From: Clostridiales bacterium
Lineage (GTDB): Bacteria > Bacillota > Clostridia > Christensenellales > UBA1242
NCBI GenBank assembly: GCA_015055905.1
Contig: SVHI01000013.1
Location: 1 to 35,621 of the forward strand
DNA: 35,621 bases
Direction: 5' to 3'
Notes under the pieces: model-generated
Told to the model about the DNA's origin: nothing
Database searches by the model: none
Seen by the model: only the letters and a program-made list of their open reading frames with translations
Made by a program: the position numbers and the translations under genes
Shown here: positions 22,530-30,293 of the stretch, one piece after another
Layout: each line of letters starts with the position of its first letter
Numbering within the stretch: position 1 is the stretch's first letter

Positions 22530-25142
22530 ATGGACTTTATGAGAAATGAGGGAAGTTATACACCTCAACAATTTGAAGATGAAATTTATAAAGTTTGGGA
22601 AGAAAAAGGATATTTTAGAGCAAAGGTTAACAAAGATAAGAAACCTTTCACTATTGTTATGCCCCCACCAAACGTTACTAGCAAGGCACACATTGGTCAC
22701 GGACTTACAATGACACTTCAAGACGTTCTTACAAGATATAAGAGAATGAATGGCTTTGAATCATTGTGGCTTCCTGGTTCTGACCACGCAGCACTTGCAA
22801 CAGAACACAAAATTGTAGAAAAACTTGCTAATGAAGGTAAAACCAAAGAAAGTATCGGCAGAGAAGAGTTTGATAAAGAGGCTTGGGCTTGGTATGACTA
22901 TTATGGTGACCAAATTATGCAACAGTTTAGAAAAATGGGCTTTTCTGCTGATTGGGAAAGATATCGCTTTACAATGGACGAAAAAAGCACAAATGCGGTT
23001 TTAGAGGCGTTTATTAGACTTTATAACAAAGGTTATATTTACCGTGGAAGCAGAGAAACAAACTGGTGTGTTCACTGTAAGTCTGTAATTTCAGATGACG
23101 AAGTTGAATATTCAGATGATGCTGGACATATGTGGCACGTTCAATACAAGTTTGCAGACGGCTCAGGTCATATCACAGTTGCAACAACAAGACCAGAAAC
23201 TTTGTTTGGTGACACAGCGGTTGCTGTTAACCCAGATGATGAAAGATATAAAGATATTGTTGGAAAGAAAGTTATCATTCCTGTAGCCAACAGAGAGATT
23301 CCTATTATTGCGGATAGTTATGTTGAAAAAGAGTTTGGAACTGGTATGGTTAAAATTACACCAGCGCACGACCCTAATGACTATCAAGTGGGAAAGAGAC
23401 ATAACCTTGAAGTTATTGAAGTTATTTCAAAATCAGGTGTTATGACTGAGTTTACAGGTGAAAACTTCAAAGGTTTGAGCATTTTAGATGCAAGAAAGAA
23501 ACTTGTTGAAGAACTTGAAAAAATTGGTGCGCTTGAAAAAGTTGAACCATATACACACTCTGTTGGACATTGTCATAGATGTAAAACAGCCATTGAGCCA
23601 ATGATTACAGAACAATGGTTTGTTGCTATGACTGAACTTGTTAAGCCTGCAATTAAGTGTGTTGAAGACGGAACACTTAAAATCTATCCAAAGAGATTTG
23701 AGAAAAACTATTTCCACTGGCTTAGAAATATTCGTGACTGGTGCATTTCTCGTCAAATTTGGACGGGGCACAGAATTCCTGTTTATTACTGCAAAGATTG
23801 TAATAATACAATGGCTTCAAAGACCAATGTTGAAGTTTGTGACAAGTGTGGAAGCAAGAATGTTCATCAAGACCCAGATGTTCTTGATACTTGGTTCTCT
23901 TCAGCACTTTGGCCAATAACAACCCTTGGTTGGCCAGAAAAAACTCCAGATTTAGATTATTTCTATCCAACAACAGTTCTTGTTACTGGATTTGATATTT
24001 TGACACAATGGGTTACAAAAATGGTTTATATGGGCATTGAATGTAATAACAATGTTCCATTCACAAACTGCTTGATTCACGGACTTGTTCGTGACAGCCA
24101 AGGCAGAAAGATGTCAAAATCTCTTGGAAATGGTATTGACCCACTCGATATCGTTAAAGATTATGGTGCTGACACTCTTCGTATAGCACTTATCAAAGAT
24201 ATGTCAATGGGTATGGACACCAGATTTAGTCAAAATAAAATTGAAGATGGTAGAACATTTATTAATAAAGTTTGGAATGCCAGCAAGTTTATTTCAATGC
24301 ACGAAGAGGGTGTTGAACTTTTAGATGTATCTAGTTTTGAAATGAATGATGTTCAAAAGTGGATTATGTTTAAAACAAACGAAATCACTGAAACAGTTAA
24401 GAAAAACCTTGATAATTTTGATGTTGGTGTTGCACAAACAAACATCTTGTCATTTACACTTGACACATTCTGTGACTGGGCTATCGAATTATCTAAACCT
24501 GCAATTTTTGCTGGTGGCGAAGAAAAACAAAAGATGGTTAGTGTTTTAGTTGCAGCATTTGAACAAATTTTGAAATTATTACACCCATTCATTCCTTATG
24601 TAACAGAATATATTTATGAAAGACTTGAGTTTGTTCAAAAGGCAGATGCTTTGATTATTGCTCAATATAAAGACTTGTCTAAGTATGCAAAACTTAAAAA
24701 AGACGCTGAAAAAACAGAAGAGTTAGTTGCTCTTATAACAGCACTTCGTAAGTTTAAGTTAGAAAATAATAAAAAATCTTCAGACAAAGTTGAATTTGCT
24801 GCTAAGTCAAATGAATTTATTTCAAACCACAAACAAGTTATCGAAAAACTTGCAAATATTATTTTAAAACTTGATGAAGAAGAGAACGGAAATGTTCTTG
24901 TGACTAGTGTGGGTGAGTTTGTTTTGGTTGAAGAAAAAGTAGATAAGCAAACCCAAATCGATACACTCAAAAAGGATATTGAAAAAGTTCAATTTGAAAT
25001 TGACAGAAGCAACAAGATGCTCGGCAACCCTAACTTTATGGCAAAAGCACCAGAGGCTCTTGTTAAAACTGAAAAAGAAAAACTTGCTAAAAATGAGGAA
25101 CTTATTTCAGCATTAAAGGCTAGGTTAGATGAATTAAAATAG
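22530..25142 (+). CDS. valS: Valyl-tRNA synthetase
   Basis: ValRS charges tRNA-Val and edits misactivated threonine. The 870-residue class I enzyme has HIGH at 54-57 in PPPNVTSKAHIGHG and KMSKS at 527-531. The editing (CP1) domain lies near 170-340, with TTRPETLFGDTAVAVNPDDERY. A zinc-ribbon-like CKDCNN...CDKCGSKN insertion lies near 418-440. The C-terminal coiled coil (from about 800) binds tRNA. AGGAG lies at 22519-22523. The sequence after NVT (SKAHIGHG) departs from the usual GSLHMGHA but keeps the catalytic histidines. Confidence 0.97.
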   Translation: MDFMRNEGSYTPQQFEDEIYKVWEEKGYFRAKVNKDKKPFTIVMPPPNVTSKAHIGHGLTMTLQDVLTRYKRMNGFESLWLPGSDHAALATEHKIVEKLANEGKTKESIGREEFDKEAWAWYDYYGDQIMQQFRKMGFSADWERYRFTMDEKSTNAVLEAFIRLYNKGYIYRGSRETNWCVHCKSVISDDEVEYSDDAGHMWHVQYKFADGSGHITVATTRPETLFGDTAVAVNPDDERYKDIVGKKVIIPVANREIPIIADSYVEKEFGTGMVKITPAHDPNDYQVGKRHNLEVIEVISKSGVMTEFTGENFKGLSILDARKKLVEELEKIGALEKVEPYTHSVGHCHRCKTAIEPMITEQWFVAMTELVKPAIKCVEDGTLKIYPKRFEKNYFHWLRNIRDWCISRQIWTGHRIPVYYCKDCNNTMASKTNVEVCDKCGSKNVHQDPDVLDTWFSSALWPITTLGWPEKTPDLDYFYPTTVLVTGFDILTQWVTKMVYMGIECNNNVPFTNCLIHGLVRDSQGRKMSKSLGNGIDPLDIVKDYGADTLRIALIKDMSMGMDTRFSQNKIEDGRTFINKVWNASKFISMHEEGVELLDVSSFEMNDVQKWIMFKTNEITETVKKNLDNFDVGVAQTNILSFTLDTFCDWAIELSKPAIFAGGEEKQKMVSVLVAAFEQILKLLHPFIPYVTEYIYERLEFVQKADALIIAQYKDLSKYAKLKKDAEKTEELVALITALRKFKLENNKKSSDKVEFAAKSNEFISNHKQVIEKLANIILKLDEEENGNVLVTSVGEFVLVEEKVDKQTQIDTLKKDIEKVQFEIDRSNKMLGNPNFMAKAPEALVKTEKEKLAKNEELISALKARLDELK

Positions 25143-25165
25143 GGTATTATGTGAAACATAACACC
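25143..25165. repeat. GTGTTATG palindrome, copy C
   Basis: GGTATTATGT and ACATAACACC form a 10-bp inverted repeat with a GAA centre and one A-C mismatch. It begins 1 base after the valS stop. No T tract follows, so it is unlikely to terminate by itself, and the downstream acetyltransferase gene may be cotranscribed. Confidence 0.65.
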
Positions 25166-25200
25166 TGAATTTATTTGAATTTAAGGGGACTAGAACGTAA

Positions 25201-26070
25201 ATGGTTAAGAAACTAACTGCTAATGAATTTAATAATGTGAAGGTGCTTGTTAAAAGTGTTTTTGACAAGTGTGTTGCTCCAAGTTACACAGAAGAAGGAG
25301 TAGAAGAGTTTTATAAATTTGTGAATGACAATGAAAAACTTTCTTCTCTTGATTTGTGGGGATACTATATCGAAGATAGACTCATTGGTGTGATTGGAAC
25401 TCGTGATGAAATTTCACACATTTCGCTTTTCTTTGTTGATAATGAATTCCAAAGACACAGTTTTGGAAAGAAACTTTTGGAAACCGTTATTGAGGCATCT
25501 AATGCTGATGTGATTTCAGTTAACTCTTCACCAAGTGCTGTTAATGCCTACAAGTATATGGGTTTTGTTGCAACAGATGGTGAGATTGAAAACAACGGAA
25601 TCAAATATGTTCCAATGGAACTTGCTGTTGTAAAAGCAAATGCTGACAGCGAAAATCTTTCAATGGCTGAACTCTTGGCTGAGGAAGACAAGAAACTCAA
25701 AAAAGAAAAGGAAGAAAAAGAAAGACTTTCAATTGAACATCAAGAACTTTTAAGACTTGAATCTCAAAGAAAGAAACAAGAATATATTGAGATGAAAGAG
25801 AGAAGACATCAAGAATACCTTGAAATGAAAGAAAGAAAACATCAAGAGTATCTTGAGATGAAAGAAAAGAAACATCTTGAATGGCTTGCAGAAAAAGAAA
25901 GAAGGGCAAACACTTTTGAAGATAAGACCTTAACTTGCAAAAAGTGCGGAAAAGAATGGATTTGGACAGCGAGTGAACAAAAGTTCTTCAAAGAAAAAGG
26001 ATTCTTTAGACCTTCAATGTGCAAAGAATGCAGAGCAAGCATAAAAACAATTAACAACTTTCGTAGATAA
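25201..26070 (+). CDS. GNAT acetyltransferase fused by a charged helix to a zinc ribbon
   Basis: The 289-residue protein has three parts. Residues 1-140 form a GNAT acetyltransferase domain; it has LIGVIGTRDEISHISLFFV, the acetyl-CoA loop area QRHSFGKKLLETVIE and NAYKYMGFVATDGE. Residues about 150-235 form a very charged single helix. It includes three 11-residue repeats beginning at M198, M209 and M220 (pattern MKERxHQEYLE), plus a degenerate unit before them. The C-terminus holds a zinc-binding domain, CKKCGKEWIWTASEQKFFKEKG then CKECRA. This resembles the zf-trcl family of small zinc ribbons. The acetyl acceptor is unknown; the ribbon may bring the enzyme to nucleic acid or protein. The Shine-Dalgarno AAGGGG is weak and 12 bases upstream. 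Confidence 0.8.
   Translation: MVKKLTANEFNNVKVLVKSVFDKCVAPSYTEEGVEEFYKFVNDNEKLSSLDLWGYYIEDRLIGVIGTRDEISHISLFFVDNEFQRHSFGKKLLETVIEASNADVISVNSSPSAVNAYKYMGFVATDGEIENNGIKYVPMELAVVKANADSENLSMAELLAEEDKKLKKEKEEKERLSIEHQELLRLESQRKKQEYIEMKERRHQEYLEMKERKHQEYLEMKEKKHLEWLAEKERRANTFEDKTLTCKKCGKEWIWTASEQKFFKEKGFFRPSMCKECRASIKTINNFRR
25759..25890 (+). repeat. Four 33-base tandem repeats encoding an 11-residue helix unit
   Basis: Units begin at 25759 (degenerate), 25792, 25825 and 25858, each exactly 33 bases. They encode the pattern MKERxHQEYLE. Exact 33-base spacing without frame loss suggests in-frame expansion of a hendecad helix. Confidence 0.8.
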
Positions 26071-26072
26071 CA

Positions 26073-26105
26073 AAAACACCTCAGCAAGTGAGGTGTTTTA
26101 TTTTT
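26073..26105 (+). terminator. Intrinsic terminator after the GNAT gene
   Basis: An 11-bp stem (26073-26083 with 26089-26099) with a 5-base loop is followed by ATTTTT. Confidence 0.85.
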
Positions 26106-26122
26106 GACAAAATTTGACAAAA
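26104..26122 (+). promoter_or_regulatory. Tandem TTGACAAAA boxes upstream of spo0A
   Basis: TTGACAAAA occurs twice, at 26104-26112 and 26114-26122, one helical turn apart. Each contains TGACAAA, one base from the Spo0A box TGNCGAA. Each also contains a TTGACA -35 hexamer, but no good -10 is placed for either. They lie about 115-133 bases before the spo0A start. Confidence 0.4.
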
Positions 26123-26236
26123 TTCTAATTTATGGGACATTATTTGCGGCTTGTGGGGCAAGATATGTTTTTCAATTCTGCTCTTGTTGTGTTAAGATTT
26201 ATATGCTCGAAAAAAATAAAATTCAAGGAAGTTTTT

Positions 26237-26992
26237 ATGGAAAATAGCAAAAAAATACTTATTGCTAATGATAACGCAGAAGAGTCTAAACTTATTTCTG
26301 AAAAACTTACCAACGAAGAAAATGAATTTGAGATTGATGTCGTTTCAAGTGGCACAAAAGCCATTGAATTAATGACAAATAAAACCTACGACCTTTTGAT
26401 TGTTGACCTTGTTTTGCCTGAAGTTGACGGGTTTGAGGTCATTGAAAGGGTTAAAGAAATTTCAAATAGCACAAAGATTATTGTAATTTCTGCTTTGGCT
26501 AGCGAGATATTTATTAAAAAAGCAACAAGTTTTGGTGCAAGTTATTATATGCTCAAGCCAATCAGTTACGACATTTTGCAAAAACGCGTTTGTGACATTT
26601 TGTTTGATTTCGATGTTAAAAAAGCATCAAGCAAACCAGAGTTTGACAAGGAAATTGAAGAAAAGATAACAAATATCTTTATTACTGTTGGAATTCCTGC
26701 ACACATAAAGGGATATCAGTTCTTAAGAGAGGCAATCAAGCTTTCAATGGAAAACCCAGACATAATTAATTCAATCACAAAAAAGTTGTATCCGTCGATT
26801 GCAGAAAAGTTTGACACTTCAGCTTCAAAGGTTGAAAGGGCAATTAGGCACGCGATTGAGGTTGCTTGGAACAGGGGAAAGATTGAAAACATAAACAGCA
26901 TTTTCGGGCTTACTGTTTATTCAAACAATGAAAAACCAACCAATGGTGAATTTATTGCACTCGTTGCCGATAAAATGCTATTAGATGTATAA
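26237..26992 (+). CDS. spo0A: Stage 0 sporulation response regulator Spo0A
   Basis: Spo0A is the master switch for entry into sporulation. When phosphorylated it binds 0A boxes to activate or repress early genes. The 251-residue protein has a receiver domain (about 5-125) with phosphoacceptor D57 in LLIVDLVLPEVDG, S85 and K107 in MLKPIS. The C-terminal domain is unmistakable: VGIPAHIKGYQFLREAI, then SITKKLYPSIAEKF, the recognition helix SKVERAIRHAIEVAWNRG (from about 197) and KPTNGEFIALVADK. The acidic pair that holds magnesium reads N11-D12 instead of D-D. The start at 26237 follows AAGGAA; an in-frame ATG at 26132 has no ribosome binding site. No partner kinase lies nearby. Confidence 0.95.
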   Translation: MENSKKILIANDNAEESKLISEKLTNEENEFEIDVVSSGTKAIELMTNKTYDLLIVDLVLPEVDGFEVIERVKEISNSTKIIVISALASEIFIKKATSFGASYYMLKPISYDILQKRVCDILFDFDVKKASSKPEFDKEIEEKITNIFITVGIPAHIKGYQFLREAIKLSMENPDIINSITKKLYPSIAEKFDTSASKVERAIRHAIEVAWNRGKIENINSIFGLTVYSNNEKPTNGEFIALVADKMLLDV

Positions 26993-27003
26993 TATATAAA
27001 TTT

Positions 27004-27031
27004 AAAAAATATCACATATGTGATATTTTTT
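27004..27031 (+). terminator. Perfect palindromic terminator after spo0A
   Basis: A 28-base perfect palindrome (A6 at the left, T6 at the right, centre CATATG) begins 11 bases after the stop. As RNA it would form a 12-bp stem with a short loop. It is symmetric and could act on both strands. Confidence 0.75.
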
Positions 27032-27101
27032 ATTTTGAATTATTGTTATGAAAACAAAAATATTTTTATGGTTAAAATGTCCAAATTTCAGCATTTGTGT
27101 A

Positions 27102-27130
27102 TTGACAATAAATCTTTTCAATGCTACTAT
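27102..27130 (+). promoter_or_regulatory. Strong promoter of the 105-aa coiled-coil gene
   Basis: TTGACA at 27102-27107 and TACTAT at 27125-27130 are separated by 17 bases. TG at 27122-27123 gives an extended -10. It is one of the best promoters in the window. Confidence 0.85.
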
Positions 27131-27158
27131 GCGGTTAAGTAAAAAGAGGGAGTTTAAT

Positions 27159-27476
27159 ATGAGAGAAGCAGATTCTATGCTAATAGACTTAGTTAAGTCG
27201 CGCAATGAATTGCTAGATTATCAAAAGAATATTGAACAACAACTATTACAGGCTGAAAAAACTATAATCATTGCACAAAAACAAGATGTTAGCGAAGACC
27301 AACAAAGACCGATAACAGAGCAAGATGCAGTGTGGCATAATTACTTGCTTAAAATTTTCATCGACATCAAAAATAATCTTCGTATAATTGATAGTGCAAT
27401 AAAGCAGTGTGAAGAAAATGCTAAGGGTGCAGTGTCCCTTCAAGAAGAGGAGATGCTTGAACCTGCTAGATATTAA
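27159..27476 (+). CDS. Small coiled-coil protein, 105 aa, not recognised
   Basis: The 105-residue protein starts MREADSMLIDLVKSRNELLD and is almost wholly helical, with heptad-like spacing of L, I and Q around residues 5-40 and 60-88. A polar break (VSEDQQRPITEQDAV) lies near the middle, suggesting a two-helix hairpin. It is acidic at the C-terminus. GAGGGAG lies 6 bases before the ATG at 27159; an upstream in-frame ATG at 27048 precedes the promoter and is rejected. It has its own strong promoter and terminator, so it is a well-expressed single-gene unit between spo0A and the SRP RNA. A regulator or adaptor is possible, but nothing in the sequence shows it. Confidence 0.8.
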   Translation: MREADSMLIDLVKSRNELLDYQKNIEQQLLQAEKTIIIAQKQDVSEDQQRPITEQDAVWHNYLLKIFIDIKNNLRIIDSAIKQCEENAKGAVSLQEEEMLEPARY

Positions 27477-27477
27477 A

Positions 27478-27510
27478 AAAACCAAGGAGAATTTCTCCTT
27501 GGTTTTGTTT
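27478..27510. terminator. Bidirectional terminator between the coiled-coil gene and SRP RNA
   Basis: A 13-bp stem (27478-27490 with 27494-27506) with a 3-base loop has T runs downstream on the plus strand and A runs upstream. It therefore ends the coiled-coil gene on the plus strand and the SRP RNA on the minus strand. Confidence 0.85.
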
Positions 27511-27514
27511 TTTT

Positions 27515-27791
27515 CATAAATGCTAAGCACACATTTTGTCATAAGATACCGAAGCGGAAACCAAGTAGTTAGCTACTTCAAAGCTACCTTAAAGCACACA
27601 AAAGGTTCCACTTAGTGCTGCTGCGGTCAGGCTCTGACACGGTTCATAGATTTTTGTTGTTCAAGACCTTGTTATCAACACCACTTGCTTGATGCAGACC
27701 TTCCATACCTTATGCCTAGATGTGCGTTCGTTCCTGCTATAGTAGATCTCAGGTTACAGGGCACTACTAGCTCCCCAACTAGCTTAGCATA
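27515..27791 (-). ncRNA. ffs: Signal recognition particle RNA, long Gram-positive type
   Basis: Read on the minus strand, the sequence has GGGGAGCTAGTAGTGCCCTG near its 5' end, CAAGCAAGTGGTGTTGA in the middle, and the domain IV block ATGAACCGTGTCAG then GCAGCAGCACTAAGTGGAAC. These match the 271-base scRNA of Bacillus subtilis in order and spacing. ATGCTAAGC at the 5' end pairs with GCTTAGCAT at the 3' end (27782-27790 with 27520-27528), closing the long Alu-domain helix and giving ends near 27791 and 27515. With Ffh it forms the SRP that targets nascent membrane proteins. The apical hairpin of helix 8 carries UGAC in place of the common GGAA tetraloop. Confidence 0.92.
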
Positions 27792-27796
27792 ATGAT

Positions 27797-27824
27797 ATTA
27801 TAACAAAACTAGCCAAATAGTCAA
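27797..27824 (-). promoter_or_regulatory. Promoter of the SRP RNA
   Basis: On the minus strand TTGACT (27824-27819) and TATAAT (27802-27797) are separated by 16 bases, with an extended -10 TGT. Initiation near 27790 agrees with the 5' end predicted from pairing. Confidence 0.8.
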
Positions 27825-27908
27825 GTGAAATTTTTGCGAGAATCTAGCATATTTTGCGAATTTAATATAATTTGCGTTCAGTTATTAATATTTTATAGAG
27901 CAAATATT

Positions 27909-27937
27909 TTGACTAATTTATAAAATTTTGTTATGAT
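27909..27937 (+). promoter_or_regulatory. Promoter of the HEPN-CBS gene cluster
   Basis: TTGACT at 27909-27914 and TATGAT at 27932-27937 are separated by 17 bases, with TG at 27929-27930. The stretch 27825-27908 between the divergent promoters is very AT-rich and shows no gene. Confidence 0.75.
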
Positions 27938-27955
27938 AAATTTGTAGGAGTGCTT

Positions 27956-28675
27956 ATGGCTGAAAAAAATGTTAACGCAACGAGATTTATTGCTGCCTAT
28001 AATAGGTTAGACCAAGGTCTTCGTGAAATTTATTCAATTAAAAGAACGCTAACTTTTTCGGATATGATTCGTAAGGTTGCGAATGTGAACACTGTTGTTT
28101 CAAAGTTTGAAGAAGAACTAATTGACTACGGCAGACTTAGAAACGCGATTGTGCATAGAAGCAATGACGAAATTATTGCTGAGCCAAACCTTGAGGTTGT
28201 TGAAAAACTCGAAAAAATCGCAAGAACAATCAACACGCCTCCAAGAGTTATTGATTGCTTAAGGCATAGGTCTGTTTATTCAGCGTCTGGCGAAACACCG
28301 CTCAAAAAGGTTATTTCAGAAATGAAACAATCTGGTTATTCGGTTGTTCCTGTTTATATTTCAGGAACCATTGTTGGTGTTATCAATAGAAAAATGATTG
28401 TTGATGGCATTGGTAGATTTATTGACCTAGGTAAAGACATTGACGACGCAATCAATGAGCCTGTTTCAGAGTGTTTGGATATTTTTAATGAAACAAACCA
28501 CTATGAAGTTGCTCCAAGGTCAATTACTGTTGAAAACTTGCTATATATGTTCCAACAAAACAGAAAACTTTCAAGTGTAATTTTGACTGAAAATGGAAAC
28601 TATACAGAACCTGCAGAGGTTATTATTGTTAGTGCGGACCTAATTGACCTCAATAACGTATTAGATAATTATTAG
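27956..28675 (+). CDS. HEPN-like domain fused to a CBS pair
   Basis: The 239-residue protein has an all-helical N-terminal domain (1-95) carrying RNAIVH at 62-67. This fits the R-x4-6-H motif of HEPN domains, many of which are RNA-cleaving or nucleotide-transfer modules. Residues about 98-155 (SASGETPLKKVISEMKQSGY, VVPVYISGTIVGVINRK) and 165-235 form a CBS pair, which usually binds adenine nucleotides and controls the attached domain. AGGAG sets the start at ATG 27956; a GTG two codons upstream overlaps the ribosome binding site. It heads a run of RNA-modification genes on the same strand, which is consistent with a role in RNA, but no activity can be claimed. Confidence 0.75.
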   Translation: MAEKNVNATRFIAAYNRLDQGLREIYSIKRTLTFSDMIRKVANVNTVVSKFEEELIDYGRLRNAIVHRSNDEIIAEPNLEVVEKLEKIARTINTPPRVIDCLRHRSVYSASGETPLKKVISEMKQSGYSVVPVYISGTIVGVINRKMIVDGIGRFIDLGKDIDDAINEPVSECLDIFNETNHYEVAPRSITVENLLYMFQQNRKLSSVILTENGNYTEPAEVIIVSADLIDLNNVLDNY

Positions 28676-28684
28676 AGAGAATTT

Positions 28685-29545
28685 ATGAAACTTACAAACG
28701 ATTGGAAAGATTATAAAGTTATCGCAACTGGCGATGGGGAAAAACTTGAGAACTGGAATGGTGTTATTTTGCTTAGACCAGACCCTCAAGTTATTTGGCA
28801 TTCAAAATCAAACCTTTCTAAATATAAGGGATTGAATGCGTGGTATCATAGAAGTGAAACAGGTGGAGGAGCTTGGGAGTTTTTGAAAAAAACACCTGAA
28901 GAATGGACTGTGTCTTACAAAAACCTTAAGTTTTCACTCAAAACTATGGGATTTAAACATACGGGGCTTTTCCCAGAACAAGCATATAATTGGGACAAAA
29001 TGATTGAACTCATTAAAGGTGCAGGCAGAGAAATTAATGTTCTCAACCTCTTTGGGTATACTGGAGGTGCGACTGTTGCTTGTGCATCTGCGGGAGCGAG
29101 TGTTTGTCACGTTGATGCTGCCAAGAATATGGTTGACAGATGCAAGGAAAATATTAGGCTTTCTGGGCTTGAAAACGCACACGTTCGTTACATTGTTGAC
29201 GATTGCACAAAATTTGTGACAAGAGAAATAAAACGCGGTCATAAATATGATGCAATTATTATGGACCCGCCAAGTTATGGCAGAGGCTCAAATGGCGAGG
29301 TGTGGAAGCTTGAAGATAATTTATTTGATTTCGTTAAACTCTGCGCAGAAGTTTTGTCTGACAAGCCGCTTTTTGTGCTTATAAACAGTTATACAACTGG
29401 TCTTGGTGCCACAGTTTTGGAAAATATCTTAAAACTTACTATGGAAAAACATAAGGGAAACGTTGAGGCTTATGAATTATGTTTGCCAACTGAAGAAGGA
29501 ATTTGCTTGCCTTGCGGAACAAGCGGAATATTTATTGGAGAATAA
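28685..29545 (+). CDS. SAM-dependent rRNA methyltransferase-like protein (COG1092)
   Basis: The 286-residue protein has a class I methyltransferase fold. It has the SAM motif NVLNLFGYTGGATVACA (about 118-134), an acidic partner in CHVDAAKNMVDRCKENI, and the catalytic-side MDPPSYGRG near 193-201. This layout matches the RlmI/RlmK and YtxE-like large-subunit methyltransferases that make 5-methylcytosine or 7-methylguanine in 23S rRNA. It lacks an N-terminal PUA domain, unlike RlmI. The true site is not known. It lies 9 bases after the HEPN-CBS gene and 2 bases before the pseudouridine synthase. Confidence 0.85.
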   Translation: MKLTNDWKDYKVIATGDGEKLENWNGVILLRPDPQVIWHSKSNLSKYKGLNAWYHRSETGGGAWEFLKKTPEEWTVSYKNLKFSLKTMGFKHTGLFPEQAYNWDKMIELIKGAGREINVLNLFGYTGGATVACASAGASVCHVDAAKNMVDRCKENIRLSGLENAHVRYIVDDCTKFVTREIKRGHKYDAIIMDPPSYGRGSNGEVWKLEDNLFDFVKLCAEVLSDKPLFVLINSYTTGLGATVLENILKLTMEKHKGNVEAYELCLPTEEGICLPCGTSGIFIGE

Positions 29546-29547
29546 AG

Positions 29548-30258
29548 ATGGAAATACTATATGAAGATAATCACATTATTGTTGTAAACAAACCACAAGG
29601 AGTGGGAAGTCAACCAGATAAGACTGGTGATAAAGACTTGCTCACAATGGTTAAAGAATATATTAAAGAAAAATACAATAAACCAGGCGAGGCTTATGTT
29701 GGTCTTATTCATAGACTTGATAGACCAACAGGTGGTGCTATTGTTTTTGCAAAAACAAGCAAGGCTGCTGCAAGACTTTCTGAACAACTTCGTGATGGCG
29801 ATTTTGACAAGAAATATCTCACCATTGTTTGTGGAAAACCAAGAGAACAAAAAGGTAAGATTGTAAGTTGGCTTAAAAAAGACGAAAGAAACAATGTGGT
29901 AAAGATTGTGCCTCAAACAACAAATGGCGCAAAGAGAGCAGAACTTGATTATGAAGTTTTGGAGTATAATGAAGAAACTGACCACAGTTTGGTTAGGGTT
30001 AAACTCTATTCAGGAAGAGGACATCAAATTCGTGTTCAAATGAAGAGTATTAACTGTCCAGTTTTTGGTGACCAAAAGTATGGTGGGGAAAAGATGCCAA
30101 AACTTATGCTTAACTTGTTTGCTAGTGAACTTTCTTTCTCACACCCAGTTACAAAACAAAAATTAATCTTTAGAGTTTATCCACCAGAAACAGTTTCTGC
30201 TTGGAATGAATTTAATCTTGAAAAGCATCTTGCGCTTGCGTCAAATGTTAATGATTAA
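29548..30258 (+). CDS. RluA-family pseudouridine synthase
   Basis: Pseudouridine synthases convert uridine to pseudouridine in rRNA or tRNA. The 236-residue enzyme carries the RluA signature GLIHRLDRPTGGAIVFAKT with catalytic D58. It has LYSGRGHQIRVQMKSI later, and opens directly with the catalytic domain (EDNHIIVVNKP), so no S4 domain is present. It resembles RluA- and RluC/D-like single-domain forms; the target base cannot be told. The ATG at 29548 follows GGAG by 7 bases; a longer in-frame reading from 29503 lies inside the upstream gene. It is coupled to the methyltransferase gene. Confidence 0.92.
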   Translation: MEILYEDNHIIVVNKPQGVGSQPDKTGDKDLLTMVKEYIKEKYNKPGEAYVGLIHRLDRPTGGAIVFAKTSKAAARLSEQLRDGDFDKKYLTIVCGKPREQKGKIVSWLKKDERNNVVKIVPQTTNGAKRAELDYEVLEYNEETDHSLVRVKLYSGRGHQIRVQMKSINCPVFGDQKYGGEKMPKLMLNLFASELSFSHPVTKQKLIFRVYPPETVSAWNEFNLEKHLALASNVND

Positions 30259-30293
30259 TTTTGAAAAAGTGCCGTAAACTCAAATAAAATAAG

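Noticed and set aside
26132..26236. Spo0A starting at ATG 26132
   Set aside because: There is no ribosome binding site, the extra residues are hydrophobic and unlike Spo0A, and AAGGAA precedes the ATG at 26237.
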